In this document: positions 15,932 to 24,742 of the stretch, in pieces
Position numbering within the stretch: the stretch's first letter is position 1
How the letters are laid out: every line of letters starts with the position of its first letter
DNA from: Cellulomonas persica
Lineage (GTDB): Bacteria > Actinomycetota > Actinomycetes > Actinomycetales > Cellulomonadaceae
Assembly (NCBI RefSeq): GCF_007989825.1
Contig: NZ_BJUA01000012.1
Coordinates: 1 to 64,000, forward strand
Length of the DNA stretch: 64,000 bases
Direction of reading: 5' to 3'
The notes under the pieces: generated by a model
Seen by the model: only the letters and a program-made list of their open reading frames with translations
What the model was told of the DNA's origin: nothing
Databases searched by the model: none
Program-made: the position numbers and the translations under genes

Positions 15932-16933
15932 TCAGCGGGAGGTGAAGGCGGCGTCGAAGGCGGCGGCGGGCGGGTCGAAGGCGTTGCGGCGGACGAAGTC
16001 CAGGGCCTCGGGGGCGCCGAGCAGGCGGTCCATGCCCGCGTCCTCCCACTCCACCGAGATCGGGCCGTCGTAGCCGATGGAGTTCAGTGCGCGGAACGCC
16101 GCCTCCCACGGCACGTCGCCGCGCCCGGTCGAGACGAAGTCCCAACCCCGGCGCAGGTCCGCCCACGGCAGGTGCGAGCCGAGCCGGCCGTTGCGACCGT
16201 TGCCGAGCCGGAGCTTCACGTCCTTGCAGTCCACGTGGTAGATCCGGTCACGGTGCTCGAGGATGAAGTCGACCGGGTCGAGGTCCTGCCACATGAAGTG
16301 GCTCGGGTCCCAGTTCAGACCGAACGCCTCCCGGTGGCCGATCGCCTCGAGCGTGCGCTGCGTCGTCCAGTAGTCGTACGCGATCTCCGACGGGTGCACC
16401 TCGTGCGCGAACCGCACCCCGACCTCGTCGTACACGTCGAGGATCGGGTTCCAGCGGTCGGCGAAGTCCTGGTAGCCGGCGTCGACCATCGCGGCCGACG
16501 CGGGCGGGAACATCGCGACGTACTTCCAGATCGACGAGCCCGTGAAGCCGACGACGGTCTTCACGCCCAGCTTCGCCGCGAGGCGCGCGGTGTGCTGCAT
16601 CTCCTCCGCGGCGCGCTGCCGGACGCCCTCGGGGTCGCCGTCGCCCCACACCTGGTCGGACAGGATGTCGCGGTGCCGGGCGTCGATCGGGTCGTCGCAC
16701 ACGGCCTGGCCCTTGAGGTGGTTGGAGATCGCCCACACCTGGAGGCCGTGGCGCTCGAGGATCGCCAGGCGGTCGGCGACGTACGCGTCGTCGTCCCAGC
16801 GCCACGGGTCCAGGTGGTCGCCCCAGCAGGCGATCTCGAGGCCGTCGTAGCCCCAGCCGGACGCGAGACGCGCCACCTCCTCGAACGGCAGGTCGGCCCA
16901 CTGGCCGGTGAACAGGGTGATGGGACGGGTCAT
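15932..16933 (-). CDS. Sugar phosphate isomerase/epimerase, TIM-barrel (xylose-isomerase-like)
   Basis: The 333-residue AP-endonuclease-2/xylose-isomerase-like barrel shows the start [35 protein letters not shown]. Metal-ligand segments are [29 protein letters not shown] and [11 protein letters not shown], and the Glu, Asp, His and Glu residues fit the four-ligand divalent metal site. It is the last gene of the operon, starting 2 nt after the dehydrogenase stop. With a Gfo/Idh/MocA partner, the likely job is isomerising or dehydrating a keto-sugar intermediate of the imported sugar or cyclitol. The exact reaction is unknown. Confidence 0.88.
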   Translation of the reverse strand: MTRPITLFTGQWADLPFEEVARLASGWGYDGLEIACWGDHLDPWRWDDDAYVADRLAILERHGLQVWAISNHLKGQAVCDDPIDARHRDILSDQVWGDGDPEGVRQRAAEEMQHTARLAAKLGVKTVVGFTGSSIWKYVAMFPPASAAMVDAGYQDFADRWNPILDVYDEVGVRFAHEVHPSEIAYDYWTTQRTLEAIGHREAFGLNWDPSHFMWQDLDPVDFILEHRDRIYHVDCKDVKLRLGNGRNGRLGSHLPWADLRRGWDFVSTGRGDVPWEAAFRALNSIGYDGPISVEWEDAGMDRLLGAPEALDFVRRNAFDPPAAAFDAAFTSR

Positions 16934-16935
16934 CG

Positions 16936-18132
16936 TCAGGCCTCCTGCGTCGCGATCGGGGTCCACGTGCTGTCGGCTGCCGCCGAGCGTTCGACGGCGT
17001 CCAGGACGCGCTGCACCTGCAGCCCGTCGGCGAAGGTCGGGGCGGGGTGCTCGCCCGCGGCGATCCCCCGGACCAGGTCGACGGCCTGGTGCGTGAACGC
17101 GTGCTCGTACCCGAGCCCGTGGCCCGCGGGCCACCACGCCGCCACGTAGGCGTGCTCGGGCTCGGTCACGACGATCCGGCGGAACCCGGCGGTCGCCGCG
17201 GGGTCGGACGCGTCGAAGTAGTGCAGGACGTTCATGTCCTCGAAGTCGAACGCGAGCGAACCCGCCGACCCGTTGATCTCGAGCCGGATCGCGTTCTTGC
17301 GGCCGTACGCGAAGCGCGTCGCCTCGAACGTCGCCAGCCCCCCGCCGGACATGCGGGCCAGGAAGATCGCGGCGTCGTCGACGGTCACGGGTCCGGTCGC
17401 GCCGGAGGACGACGACGAGCCCGACAGCCCGGTGAACTCGTCAGCCACCGGACGCTCGTGGACGAACGTCTCGAGGATCGCGCTGACGCCCGTGACCTGC
17501 TCGCCCGTGATGAACTGCGCGAGGTCGACGACGTGCGCGCCGATGTCCCCGAGCGAGCCCGAACCGGCCTTCTGCTTGTCGAGCCGCCACGACAGCGGCA
17601 CCGACGGGTCCGCGATCCAGTCCTGCAGGTACTGCGCGCGCACGTGCCGCACCTGCCCGATCCGGCCCTCGGCCACCAGCGTGCGCGCGAGCTGGATCGC
17701 CGGGACGCGGCGGTAGGTGAAGCCGACCATCGCGACCTGGCCGGGCGCCGCGGCGGCGGCCGCGGCCATCGCCTCGGCCTGCGCAACGGAGTTGGCGAGC
17801 GGCTTCTCGCACAGCACGTGCTTGCCGGCCGCGAGCGCCGCGAGCGCGATCTCCTCGTGCGTGTCGCCCGGGGTGCAGATGTCGACGAGGTCCACGTCGT
17901 CGCGCGCGACGAGCGTGCGCCAGTCGGTCGTGGTCTCGCGCCAGCCGAGGCGCGCGGCGGCGGCGCGCAGCGGGGCCTCGTGGCGCCCGGCGACGACCGC
18001 CATGTCGACCTCGAGCGGCAGGTCGAAGAACCGGGGCGCGGTGCGCCACGCGTGCGAGTGGGCGACGCCCATGAAGGCGTAGCCGACCATCCCGACGCGC
18101 AGGCGGGGTCGGTCGGTGCTGGGTGCGGTCAC
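16936..18132 (-). CDS. Gfo/Idh/MocA-family sugar dehydrogenase
   Basis: The 398-residue NAD(P)-dependent oxidoreductase has an N-terminal Rossmann fold starting [19 protein letters not shown], the GFO/IDH motif [20 protein letters not shown] (Lys of E-K-P) and the C-terminal catalytic region [17 protein letters not shown]. The family oxidises sugars or inositol-like polyols. The GTG at 18132 follows GAGGAG closely. The gene follows the binding protein after a hairpin-containing gap and is coupled to the isomerase gene. It carries a Ser/Gly-rich insert ([11 protein letters not shown]) near residue 245. Confidence 0.9.
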   Translation of the reverse strand: MTAPSTDRPRLRVGMVGYAFMGVAHSHAWRTAPRFFDLPLEVDMAVVAGRHEAPLRAAAARLGWRETTTDWRTLVARDDVDLVDICTPGDTHEEIALAALAAGKHVLCEKPLANSVAQAEAMAAAAAAAPGQVAMVGFTYRRVPAIQLARTLVAEGRIGQVRHVRAQYLQDWIADPSVPLSWRLDKQKAGSGSLGDIGAHVVDLAQFITGEQVTGVSAILETFVHERPVADEFTGLSGSSSSSGATGPVTVDDAAIFLARMSGGGLATFEATRFAYGRKNAIRLEINGSAGSLAFDFEDMNVLHYFDASDPAATAGFRRIVVTEPEHAYVAAWWPAGHGLGYEHAFTHQAVDLVRGIAAGEHPAPTFADGLQVQRVLDAVERSAAADSTWTPIATQEA

Positions 18133-18152
18133 GGGATCTCCTCGGGAGCCGG

Positions 18153-18183
18153 GGTGGGGCGGCCGGGTCGCGACCGCCCCACC
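18153..18183 (-). terminator. Intra-operon hairpin after the binding-protein gene
   Basis: Arms GGTGGGGCGG (18153-18162) and CCGCCCCACC (18174-18183) form a 10-bp stem between the solute-binding gene and the dehydrogenase gene. It may stabilise the upstream mRNA or reduce read-through to the two enzyme genes. Binding-protein genes often need higher expression than their operon partners. Confidence 0.55.
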
Positions 18184-18190
18184 GGGAGCG

Positions 18191-19243
18191 TCAGGACTGG
18201 AAGGCCGTCGGCAGGTACTGGTCGACGTTCTCCTTGGTCACGACCGGCGCGTACAGCTGGATCGTGCGGGGCACCTCGACCTCCACCAGGTCGCTCATCG
18301 ACTTGCCCTGCACGAGCAGCCGCGCGAGCTTGATGCCGTCGGCCGCCTGCGTGGACGGGTAGATGACCGTGGCCTTCAGGACGCTGTCGTCGGCCTTGAT
18401 GGCCTCCATGACGTTCTTCGACCCGGCGCCGCCGACCATGAAGAACTCGTCACGGTTCGCGGCCTCGATCGCCGCCATGACGCCCACGCCCTGGTCGTCG
18501 TCGTGGTTCCAGATCGCGTCGAGCTGAGGTGCGGCCTGCAGCAGGTTCGCCGCCGCGGCCTCGCCGCCCTGGACGGTGAAGTCCGCCGCGACGCGGTTCG
18601 AGACGCTCAGCCCGCACTCGCCGAGCGCGTCGGCGAACCCGCGGCTGCGGTCCTGCGTGAGCGGCAGCGAGTCGATGCCGGCGATCTCGGCGACCTTCGC
18701 GTCGGCCTTGCCGCCGAGCTCGTCGCAGATGAACCGGCCGGCGCTGATCCCCATGCCGTAGTTGTCGCCGAGCACCGTCGTGCGGGCGGCCGTCGGGTCG
18801 TCGAACTCGCGGTCCACGTTCACGACGACGATGCCGGCCTTCATGGCCTTGATCGCCACCTCGGTCAGCGCGGCGCCGTCGAACGGCAGCAGGACGATCG
18901 CGTCGACCTTGTCGTTGATGAACTGCTCGATCTGGCTGATCTGCAGGTTCACGTCGTTCGTGCCGTCGGCGACCTTGAGGTCGATGTCGTCGTACTGCGC
19001 GGCCAGGTCCTTGGCGGACTTGGTGATCGAGCCCATCCAGCCGTGGTCGGCGGCCGGGGCGGAGAACCCGATGGTGACGGTGTCACCCGGCTCGTCGTTC
19101 TCGCCGCCCGGCACCTGGGCGGCCTGCGTGGCCTCGTCGTCGGACTCCTGCGGCTCGTTGGACGTACAGCCGGCCACCAGCAGCGACGCGGCGGCCAGCG
19201 CCCCGGCGGCGGCGAGCCAGCGACGGCTCGGGCGTGCGGACAT
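18191..19243 (-). CDS. Sugar ABC transporter substrate-binding lipoprotein (RbsB type)
   Basis: The 350-residue protein has a lipoprotein signal ending LLVAGC (Cys at about residue 26) and an acidic linker. The type I periplasmic-binding fold follows (TIGFSAPAADHGWMGSITKSAKD, then QFINDKVDAIVLLPFDGAAL, then VVVNVDREF). This is the ribose/galactose-binding cluster, consistent with the RbsA/RbsC partners. The ligand is unknown. The ATG at 19243 follows AAGGAGG at 7 nt, a strong ribosome site. Confidence 0.93.
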   Translation of the reverse strand: MSARPSRRWLAAAGALAAASLLVAGCTSNEPQESDDEATQAAQVPGGENDEPGDTVTIGFSAPAADHGWMGSITKSAKDLAAQYDDIDLKVADGTNDVNLQISQIEQFINDKVDAIVLLPFDGAALTEVAIKAMKAGIVVVNVDREFDDPTAARTTVLGDNYGMGISAGRFICDELGGKADAKVAEIAGIDSLPLTQDRSRGFADALGECGLSVSNRVAADFTVQGGEAAAANLLQAAPQLDAIWNHDDDQGVGVMAAIEAANRDEFFMVGGAGSKNVMEAIKADDSVLKATVIYPSTQAADGIKLARLLVQGKSMSDLVEVEVPRTIQLYAPVVTKENVDQYLPTAFQS

Positions 19244-19339
19244 GGCGATCCTCCTTGATCGGTGGTGCACGAGGGGTGCGTCGGGCGGGAGCCGGCGCGG
19301 GAGACGGGGACGCCGCGGGGCGGCGGGTGTGTGGCGGGG

Positions 19340-20413
19340 CTAGGTGCCCGCGCGGGAGCGGTCCGCGAGCCGCTGCTGCAGCAGCACGGCGCCGACGATG
19401 ATCGCGCCCTTGAACACGGACTGGGCGGAGATCGACAGGTTGTTCTGCGTGAACACGTTGGTCAGCGTGGTGAAGATCAGGACGCCCAGGACGGTGCCGA
19501 CGATGCTGCCGCGCCCGCCTGCCAGCAGGGTGCCGCCGACGACGACGGCCGCGATCGCGTCGAGCTCGTAGAGCATGCCGTTGGTCGAGCTGCCCGCCGT
19601 GGTGCGGCCGAGCATCATGACGCCCGCGATGCCCGCGGCCAGGCCCGACAGCGCGAACAGGTACATGGTGTGGCGCTGCACCTTGATGCCCGCGAGGCGT
19701 GCGGCCTCGGCGTTGCCGCCGACGGCGACCGTGCGACGCCCGAACGTCGTGCGGTTGAGCAGGACCCACCCGGCGACGGACACCACGGCGAAGATCCAGA
19801 CGAGCATCGGCACGCCCAGCGGGTCGGCCCGGAAGAAGTCGAGGAAGTCTCGCACGCGGACCACCTGCGTCTGGCGGTTCGCGATGACCTCGGCCAGGCC
19901 GCGCGCGGCGACCATCATGGCGAGCGTCGCGATGAACGAGACGACCTTGCCGTAGGCGACGAGGATCCCGTTGATCAGGCCCGCTCCCACGCCGACGCCG
20001 AGCGCGACCAGCGCCATGACGATCCAGTGCGAGTCCTGGGCCATCGTCTGCGTCGCGAGGGTCGAGGCCCACACGGAGGCCAGGCCGAGCACCGAGCCGA
20101 CCGACAGGTCGATCCCGCCGCCCGTGATGACGAACGTCATGCCGATCGACAGCACGCCGAGCACCGAGGCGAGCCGCAGGATCGTCAGGAGGTTGTCGAC
20201 CGTGGCGAACCGGTCGCCCGCGGTGATGATCCCGACGAGGCAGATCGCGACGAGCGCGATGACGAGCCCGAGGTTGCGGCCCGCCGGGCCGTGCAGCAGC
20301 CCGCGTCGGCGACGCGGCTGCGCCGCCGGCGGCGCCACGACACCACCCTCGGCCGGGCTGCCCGGTGCGGAGCTGCCCGGGGCCGGCGCGTCGCTCGCGA
20401 CGTGCTCGCTCAT
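19340..20413 (-). CDS. Sugar ABC transporter permease (RbsC type)
   Basis: The 357-residue polytopic protein has about 8-10 hydrophobic segments. It carries the BPD_transp_2 motif GIDLSVGSVLGLASV, the cytoplasmic EAARLAGIKVQRHT coupling segment and LLAGGRGSIVGTVLGVLIF. The cytoplasmic N-terminus has an Ala/Pro-rich extension (about 1-45). The start overlaps the ATPase stop as ATGA (20410-20413) and follows GAAGGAAG, so the genes are translationally coupled. Confidence 0.93.
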   Translation of the reverse strand: MSEHVASDAPAPGSSAPGSPAEGGVVAPPAAQPRRRRGLLHGPAGRNLGLVIALVAICLVGIITAGDRFATVDNLLTILRLASVLGVLSIGMTFVITGGGIDLSVGSVLGLASVWASTLATQTMAQDSHWIVMALVALGVGVGAGLINGILVAYGKVVSFIATLAMMVAARGLAEVIANRQTQVVRVRDFLDFFRADPLGVPMLVWIFAVVSVAGWVLLNRTTFGRRTVAVGGNAEAARLAGIKVQRHTMYLFALSGLAAGIAGVMMLGRTTAGSSTNGMLYELDAIAAVVVGGTLLAGGRGSIVGTVLGVLIFTTLTNVFTQNNLSISAQSVFKGAIIVGAVLLQQRLADRSRAGT

Positions 20414-21990
20414 GCGGCACTTCCTTCCATGACGAGGTCGAGCACCCGGTGCTCGTCGATGTCGGCGGCGGGTCCCGTGTGGACCACGCGCCCTTCGGAG
20501 ACGACGAGCACGCGGTCGGCGAGGCCGAGCACCTCGTCGATCTCGCTCGAGACGACGACCACCGCGGCACCCGCAGCGGTGAGCTCGGCGACGAGCGCGT
20601 AGATCTCCGCGCGGGCGCCGACGTCGACGCCGCGCGTGGGCTCGTCGAGCAGGAGCACGCGGCAGCCGTGCACGAGCCAGCGTGCGAGGACGATCTTCTG
20701 CTGGTTGCCGCCCGAGAGCGTGCGCGCGGTCCGCGTCACGTCGGCAGGACGCACCTCGAGGGCCGCGACCTGGGCGCGCGCCTGCTCGCGCTCCGCGTTC
20801 TCGTCGAGCATCCCGCCGCGCGCGGTGCGCGCGAACGTCGAGAGGGTGACGTTGCGGTAGACCGGCTCGTCGAGCAGCAGCCCCTGGCTCTTGCGCTCCT
20901 CGGGGCACAGCCCGATCCCTGCGGCGACCGCGTCGGCGACCGAGCCGGGCCGGACGCGGCGCTCTGCGACCCGCACGGTGCCGCTCGTCGCGCGACGGGC
21001 GCCGAAGACCGTCTCGAGGATCTCCGAGCGCCCGGACCCGACGAGCCCCGCGAGGCCGACGACCTCGCCCGCGCGCACCTGGAACGAGACGCCCTCGAAC
21101 TCACCGCGCAGCGCGAGGTCCGCGACGTCGAGCACCACGGGCGCGTCGGGGGCGACGGGCGTGCGGCGCGGGATCGCGTACTCGACCGTGCGACCGGTCA
21201 TGAGCCGGATGAGGTCGGGCGTCGGGGTGGTCGCGGGCAGGCCGGTGGCGACGGTCCGGCCGTCCTTGAGGACCGTGATGCGGTCCCCGATCTGGCGGAT
21301 CTCCTCGAGCCGGTGGGAGATGTAGACGACCGAGACGCCCTGGGCGGTCAGGTCGCGCACGACCCGGAACAGGTTCGCGACCTCCTCGGAGTCGAGGACC
21401 GCCGAGGGCTCGTCCATCACGATGACGCGCGCGTCGTGCGACAGGGCCCGCGCCATGCTGACGATCTGCTTGCCCGCCGCCGACAGGCGGCCGACCTCGC
21501 GGTGCGCCGGGATCGACGCGTGGCCGAGGCGTGCCATGAGCTCGCGTGTGTGCTGGGCGACCGCGCGGCGGCGCGTGAACCCGCCGCTGGACAGCTCGTG
21601 GCCCAGGTAGATGTTCTCGGCGACCGACAGCCCGTCGACCACGTCGAGCTCCTGGTACATCGTCGCGATCCCCAGGCGCAGCCCGGCGACCGGGTCGGCG
21701 ATGGTGACGGGTTCGCCGTCGACGACGATCTCGCCCGCGTCCGGCTGGTGCGCGCCAGCGAGCACCTTGATGAGCGTGGACTTGCCCGCGCCGTTCTGGC
21801 CGAGCAGGCAGTGCACCTCCCCCGCGCGCACCTCGAGGTCCACGCCGTCCAGAGCGCGGGCGCCCGGGAACTGCTTGACGATGCCGCGCATGACGAGCAG
21901 CGGGGTGTCACTGCGTGGCTCGGGCCCGCGCGGCTCGGGTCGCGGCGCTGCGTCCGATGTGCCCGCCGTGCGGCGGTCTGCGTCGACCAT
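20410..21990 (-). CDS. Sugar ABC transporter ATP-binding protein (RbsA type)
   Basis: The 526-residue protein has two fused ABC domains. The first has a complete Walker A (GQNGAGKST), LSAAGKQ and VIVMDEPSA. The second has a degenerate Walker A (GLVGSGRSE), LSGGNQQK and LLLDEPTRGVD. This asymmetry is normal for the RbsA/MglA class. It is the first gene of the sugar operon, divergent from the ROK regulator. The ATG at 21990 is 7 nt from a -10 TAACTT with no Shine-Dalgarno, so the mRNA is probably leaderless. Confidence 0.93.
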   Translation of the reverse strand: MVDADRRTAGTSDAAPRPEPRGPEPRSDTPLLVMRGIVKQFPGARALDGVDLEVRAGEVHCLLGQNGAGKSTLIKVLAGAHQPDAGEIVVDGEPVTIADPVAGLRLGIATMYQELDVVDGLSVAENIYLGHELSSGGFTRRRAVAQHTRELMARLGHASIPAHREVGRLSAAGKQIVSMARALSHDARVIVMDEPSAVLDSEEVANLFRVVRDLTAQGVSVVYISHRLEEIRQIGDRITVLKDGRTVATGLPATTPTPDLIRLMTGRTVEYAIPRRTPVAPDAPVVLDVADLALRGEFEGVSFQVRAGEVVGLAGLVGSGRSEILETVFGARRATSGTVRVAERRVRPGSVADAVAAGIGLCPEERKSQGLLLDEPVYRNVTLSTFARTARGGMLDENAEREQARAQVAALEVRPADVTRTARTLSGGNQQKIVLARWLVHGCRVLLLDEPTRGVDVGARAEIYALVAELTAAGAAVVVVSSEIDEVLGLADRVLVVSEGRVVHTGPAADIDEHRVLDLVMEGSAA

Positions 21991-21997
21991 GCGGACG

Positions 21998-22026
21998 AAG
22001 TTAGGGATACTTCTGTCGCGGGTCAA
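21998..22026 (-). promoter_or_regulatory. Promoter of sugar operon, leaderless, with possible operator
   Basis: On the minus strand a -35 TTGACC (22021-22026) and a -10 TAACTT (21998-22003) are separated by exactly 17 nt. The ATG follows the -10 box after 7 nt. A short inverted repeat, GAAGT-N7-ACTTC, overlaps the -10 region, and an A/T-rich patch with ACAACTTTTG lies just upstream. Either could bind the divergent ROK repressor. Confidence 0.75.
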
Positions 22027-22143
22027 GCAAAAGTTGTCTACTAGAGCGCACCGTTACACGATCGCGACGCGCGAAAGCGGCGGGCTTGACCCTCGGACCG
22101 GGGACGAACGTGCCGCCGACCTGCCGAAACGGAGTGGTTCACT

Positions 22144-23331
22144 GTGCGCATGGAGGAGCTGACGCGCGTCGCGCCGCGTCCGAGCGGGACCGGCGAGCTG
22201 TTCCAGCTCCTACGCGACGGCCGCCCCCGGACCCGCTCCGACCTCGCGACAGCGACGGGCCAGTCCCGCTCGACCATCGCGACGCGCGTCGACCTGCTGC
22301 TCGCCTCGGGCCTGGTCAGCCCCGCGGGCGAGGCGTCGTCGACCGGCGGCCGACCGCCCGCGACGTTCGCGTTCAACCCCGCCGCACGCGTCGTCCTCGC
22401 GGTCGACCTGGGCGCGACGCACGCGCGGCTTGCCGTGACCGACCTGGCCGGCAGGGTCCTGGCCGAGCACGGCGAGCAGATCGCGATCGGCCACGGGCCG
22501 CGCGTGGTCCTCGACCGGGTCGTCGAGATCGGGCGCGGTCTGCTCGCGACGGCCGGGCGGCCGACGAGCGACCTCGTCAGCGTCGGGGTCGGCCTGCCCG
22601 GACCCGTCGACCACGCCACGGGCCGCCCCACGAACCCGCCGATCATGCCCGGCTGGGACGACGCCGACGTGCCCGGGATCCTCACGTCCCGCCTGCACGT
22701 GCCGGTGCTGGTCGACAACGACGTCAACCTCATGGCGCTCGGCGAGCACACGTCGCAATGGCGCGGCGTGGACCACCTGCTCTACGTCAAGGTCGCGACC
22801 GGGATCGGCGCCGGGATCATCTCCGACGGCGCGCTGCGACGCGGGGCCCAGGGCGCCGCGGGCGACCTCGGGCACGTCGCCGTGCCCGGCGGCCAGGAGC
22901 GCCCGTGCCGCTGCGGCAACACCGGCTGCCTCGAGGCGGTCGCGAGCGGACCGGCGATCGCGTCCGACCTCACCGCGCGCGGCCTGGCGGCGACGACGAG
23001 CGCCGACGTGGTCACGCTCGTGCGCGCCGGGGACCTGACCGCGAGCCACGCGGTGCGCGAGGCCGGACGCAGCATCGGGGGCGTGCTGGCCGCGTGCGTG
23101 AGCCTGCTCAACCCGTCGGTCATCGTCGTCGGCGGTCAGGTGGCCGAGGCCGGCGAGCACCTGATCGCGGGCATCCGCGAGGTCGTCTACCGCCGGTCGC
23201 TGCCGCTCGCGACGCAGCACCTGCGCATCGTCGCGACCCGTACCGGCGCGGAGGCGGGCGTGCTCGGAGCGTCCGCGATGGCGGCCGAGCACGTGCTCTC
23301 GGCCGCCGCGATCGACGCCCTCATCGCCTGA
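22144..23331 (+). CDS. ROK-family transcriptional regulator
   Basis: The 395-residue protein has an N-terminal MarR-like winged helix (about 15-70, RSDLATATGQSRSTIATRVDLLLASGLV). A ROK sugar-kinase-like domain follows with the ATP-loop VDLGATHARLAVTDL, the ROK signature GAAGDLGHVAV-GGQ and the zinc cluster CRCGNTGCLEA. It is divergent from the RbsABC-type operon and almost certainly its repressor, with the imported sugar or a derivative as inducer. The translation start is GTG 22144 or ATG 22150; GGAG lies just upstream. Confidence 0.93.
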   Translation: MRMEELTRVAPRPSGTGELFQLLRDGRPRTRSDLATATGQSRSTIATRVDLLLASGLVSPAGEASSTGGRPPATFAFNPAARVVLAVDLGATHARLAVTDLAGRVLAEHGEQIAIGHGPRVVLDRVVEIGRGLLATAGRPTSDLVSVGVGLPGPVDHATGRPTNPPIMPGWDDADVPGILTSRLHVPVLVDNDVNLMALGEHTSQWRGVDHLLYVKVATGIGAGIISDGALRRGAQGAAGDLGHVAVPGGQERPCRCGNTGCLEAVASGPAIASDLTARGLAATTSADVVTLVRAGDLTASHAVREAGRSIGGVLAACVSLLNPSVIVVGGQVAEAGEHLIAGIREVVYRRSLPLATQHLRIVATRTGAEAGVLGASAMAAEHVLSAAAIDALIA

Positions 23332-23388
23332 CCGTCGTCGGGTCCCGACGACCGTTCCCGAGGGACGTCCGACGCCGCCTCGTCGTCA

Positions 23389-23420
23389 TATACACCGTGT
23401 GTATACGTGCTGTGTATAGT
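23389..23420 (+). promoter_or_regulatory. PadR operator cluster and leaderless promoter
   Basis: TATACAC (23389-23395) and GTGTATA (23399-23405) form an inverted repeat with a 3-nt spacer. A third GTGTATA copy occurs at 23412-23418, 13 bp on in direct orientation. The -10 TATAGT (23415-23420) overlaps the last copy, and the GTG start follows after 7 nt, so repressor binding would cover the promoter. This is a textbook autoregulated PadR arrangement. Confidence 0.85.
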
Positions 23421-23427
23421 CAAGCCC

Positions 23428-23949
23428 GTGAGCATCGCACCCGCCCTCCTCGGGCTCCTGCAGACCGGACCCCGGCACGGCTACGACCTCAAGCGCGCGT
23501 ACGACGAGCGCTTCGGTCATGACCGTCCGCTCGCCTACGGCCAGGTCTACGCGACCATGGCGCGCCTGCTGAAGAACGGGCTCGTCGAGGTCGAGATGGA
23601 GCCCGGCGACGGCCCCGACCGCAAGCGCTACGCGATCACCGACGCGGGCGTCAGCGACGTCGAGCAGTGGCTGTCCCGCGCGGAGAAGCCCGAGCCGTAC
23701 CTGCAGAGCACGCTCTACACGAAGGTCGTGCTCGCGCTGCTCACCGGGCACGACCCGGCCGACGTGCTCGACACGCAGCGCGCCGAGCACCTGCGCCTCA
23801 TGCGCGAGCTCACGCGCCGCAAGACCGAGGGCGACCTCGCCGACCAGCTCGTGTGCGACCACGCCCTGTTCCACCTCGAGGCGGACCTGCGCTGGCTCGA
23901 GCTCACCGCCGCGCGCCTCGACCAGCTCGCGGCATCGGTGCACGCATGA
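23428..23949 (+). CDS. PadR-family transcriptional regulator
   Basis: The 173-residue protein has an N-terminal PadR winged helix (about 1-80: APALLGLLQTGPRHGYDLKRAYDERF, then GQVYATMARLLKNGLVEVE with the wing GPDRKRYAITDAG). A C-terminal helical dimerisation domain of the Vir_act_alpha_C type follows (HDPADVLDTQRAEHLRLMRELTRRK). It heads the ABC exporter genes that follow on the same strand and should repress them and itself. The GTG at 23428 is preferred because the -10 box is placed for a leaderless transcript starting there. Confidence 0.92.
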   Translation: MSIAPALLGLLQTGPRHGYDLKRAYDERFGHDRPLAYGQVYATMARLLKNGLVEVEMEPGDGPDRKRYAITDAGVSDVEQWLSRAEKPEPYLQSTLYTKVVLALLTGHDPADVLDTQRAEHLRLMRELTRRKTEGDLADQLVCDHALFHLEADLRWLELTAARLDQLAASVHA

Positions 23950-24025
23950 CGCGTCTGCGCATGACCCGCGTGACCCACCCGGCCGCCCGCGCCCTGCCGA
24001 CCCGCACCCACCCCAGGGGGATCTC

Positions 24026-24742
24026 GTGACCACTGCACCCACCGCCACCGGGCCGCTCCTGCAGCCGTCCGGACCGCTGCTCGTCGCCCGCGACCTGCAC
24101 GTCGCGTTCGGCCCGACCACCGCGCTCGCGAGCGCCTCCCTGGAGGTCCACGGGGGCGAGGTGCTCGCGCTCATGGGCCCGTCGGGCTCGGGGAAGTCGA
24201 CGCTGCTGCACTGCCTCGCGGGCATCCTGCGGCCCGACTCGGGCACCGTCACGTTCGACGGCCGGGACGTCACCGCGATGTCCGACGCCGAGCGCAGCGC
24301 GCTGCGCCGCTCCGAGTTCGGGTTCGTGTTCCAGTTCGGCCAGCTCGTGCCCGAGCTGACGTGTGCGGAGAACGTCGCGCTGCCGCTGCGCCTGGCCGGC
24401 GTGACGCGCCGCGACGCACACCGCACGGCGCGCGAGTGGCTCGACCGGCTCGAGGTGCCCGACATCGCCGACAAGCGGCCCGGGCAGGTCTCGGGCGGTC
24501 AGGGGCAGCGCGCCGCGGTCGCCCGCGCGCTCATCACCCGGCCGCGCGTCGTGTTCGCCGACGAGCCCACGGGTGCGCTCGACTCCCTCAACGGCGAGCG
24601 CGTCATGCAGCTCTTCGTCGCCGCGGCCAAGGACACCGGTGCGGCCGTCGTGCTCGTCACGCACGAGGCGCGCGTCGCCGCGTACTCCGACCGCGAGGCC
24701 GTCGTGCGCGACGGCCTCGTGCGTGAGCAGGTGCCCGCATGA
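24026..24742 (+). CDS. ABC transporter ATP-binding protein (LolD/MacB type)
   Basis: The 238-residue protein is a single ABC domain: Walker A GPSGSGKST, Q-loop QFGQLVPELT, signature VSGGQGQR, Walker B VVFADEPTGALD and H-loop VTHEARV. The class pairs with FtsX-type permeases that move lipids, peptides or drugs mechanically. It lies about 75 nt after the PadR gene and overlaps the permease gene by 4 nt (ATGA). The GTG at 24026 follows AGGGGG. Confidence 0.92.
   Translation: MTTAPTATGPLLQPSGPLLVARDLHVAFGPTTALASASLEVHGGEVLALMGPSGSGKSTLLHCLAGILRPDSGTVTFDGRDVTAMSDAERSALRRSEFGFVFQFGQLVPELTCAENVALPLRLAGVTRRDAHRTAREWLDRLEVPDIADKRPGQVSGGQGQRAAVARALITRPRVVFADEPTGALDSLNGERVMQLFVAAAKDTGAAVVLVTHEARVAAYSDREAVVRDGLVREQVPA

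Noticed and set aside
22210..23292. Antisense open frame within the ROK gene
   Set aside because: Complement of a gene with clear HTH and ROK motifs; no independent support.
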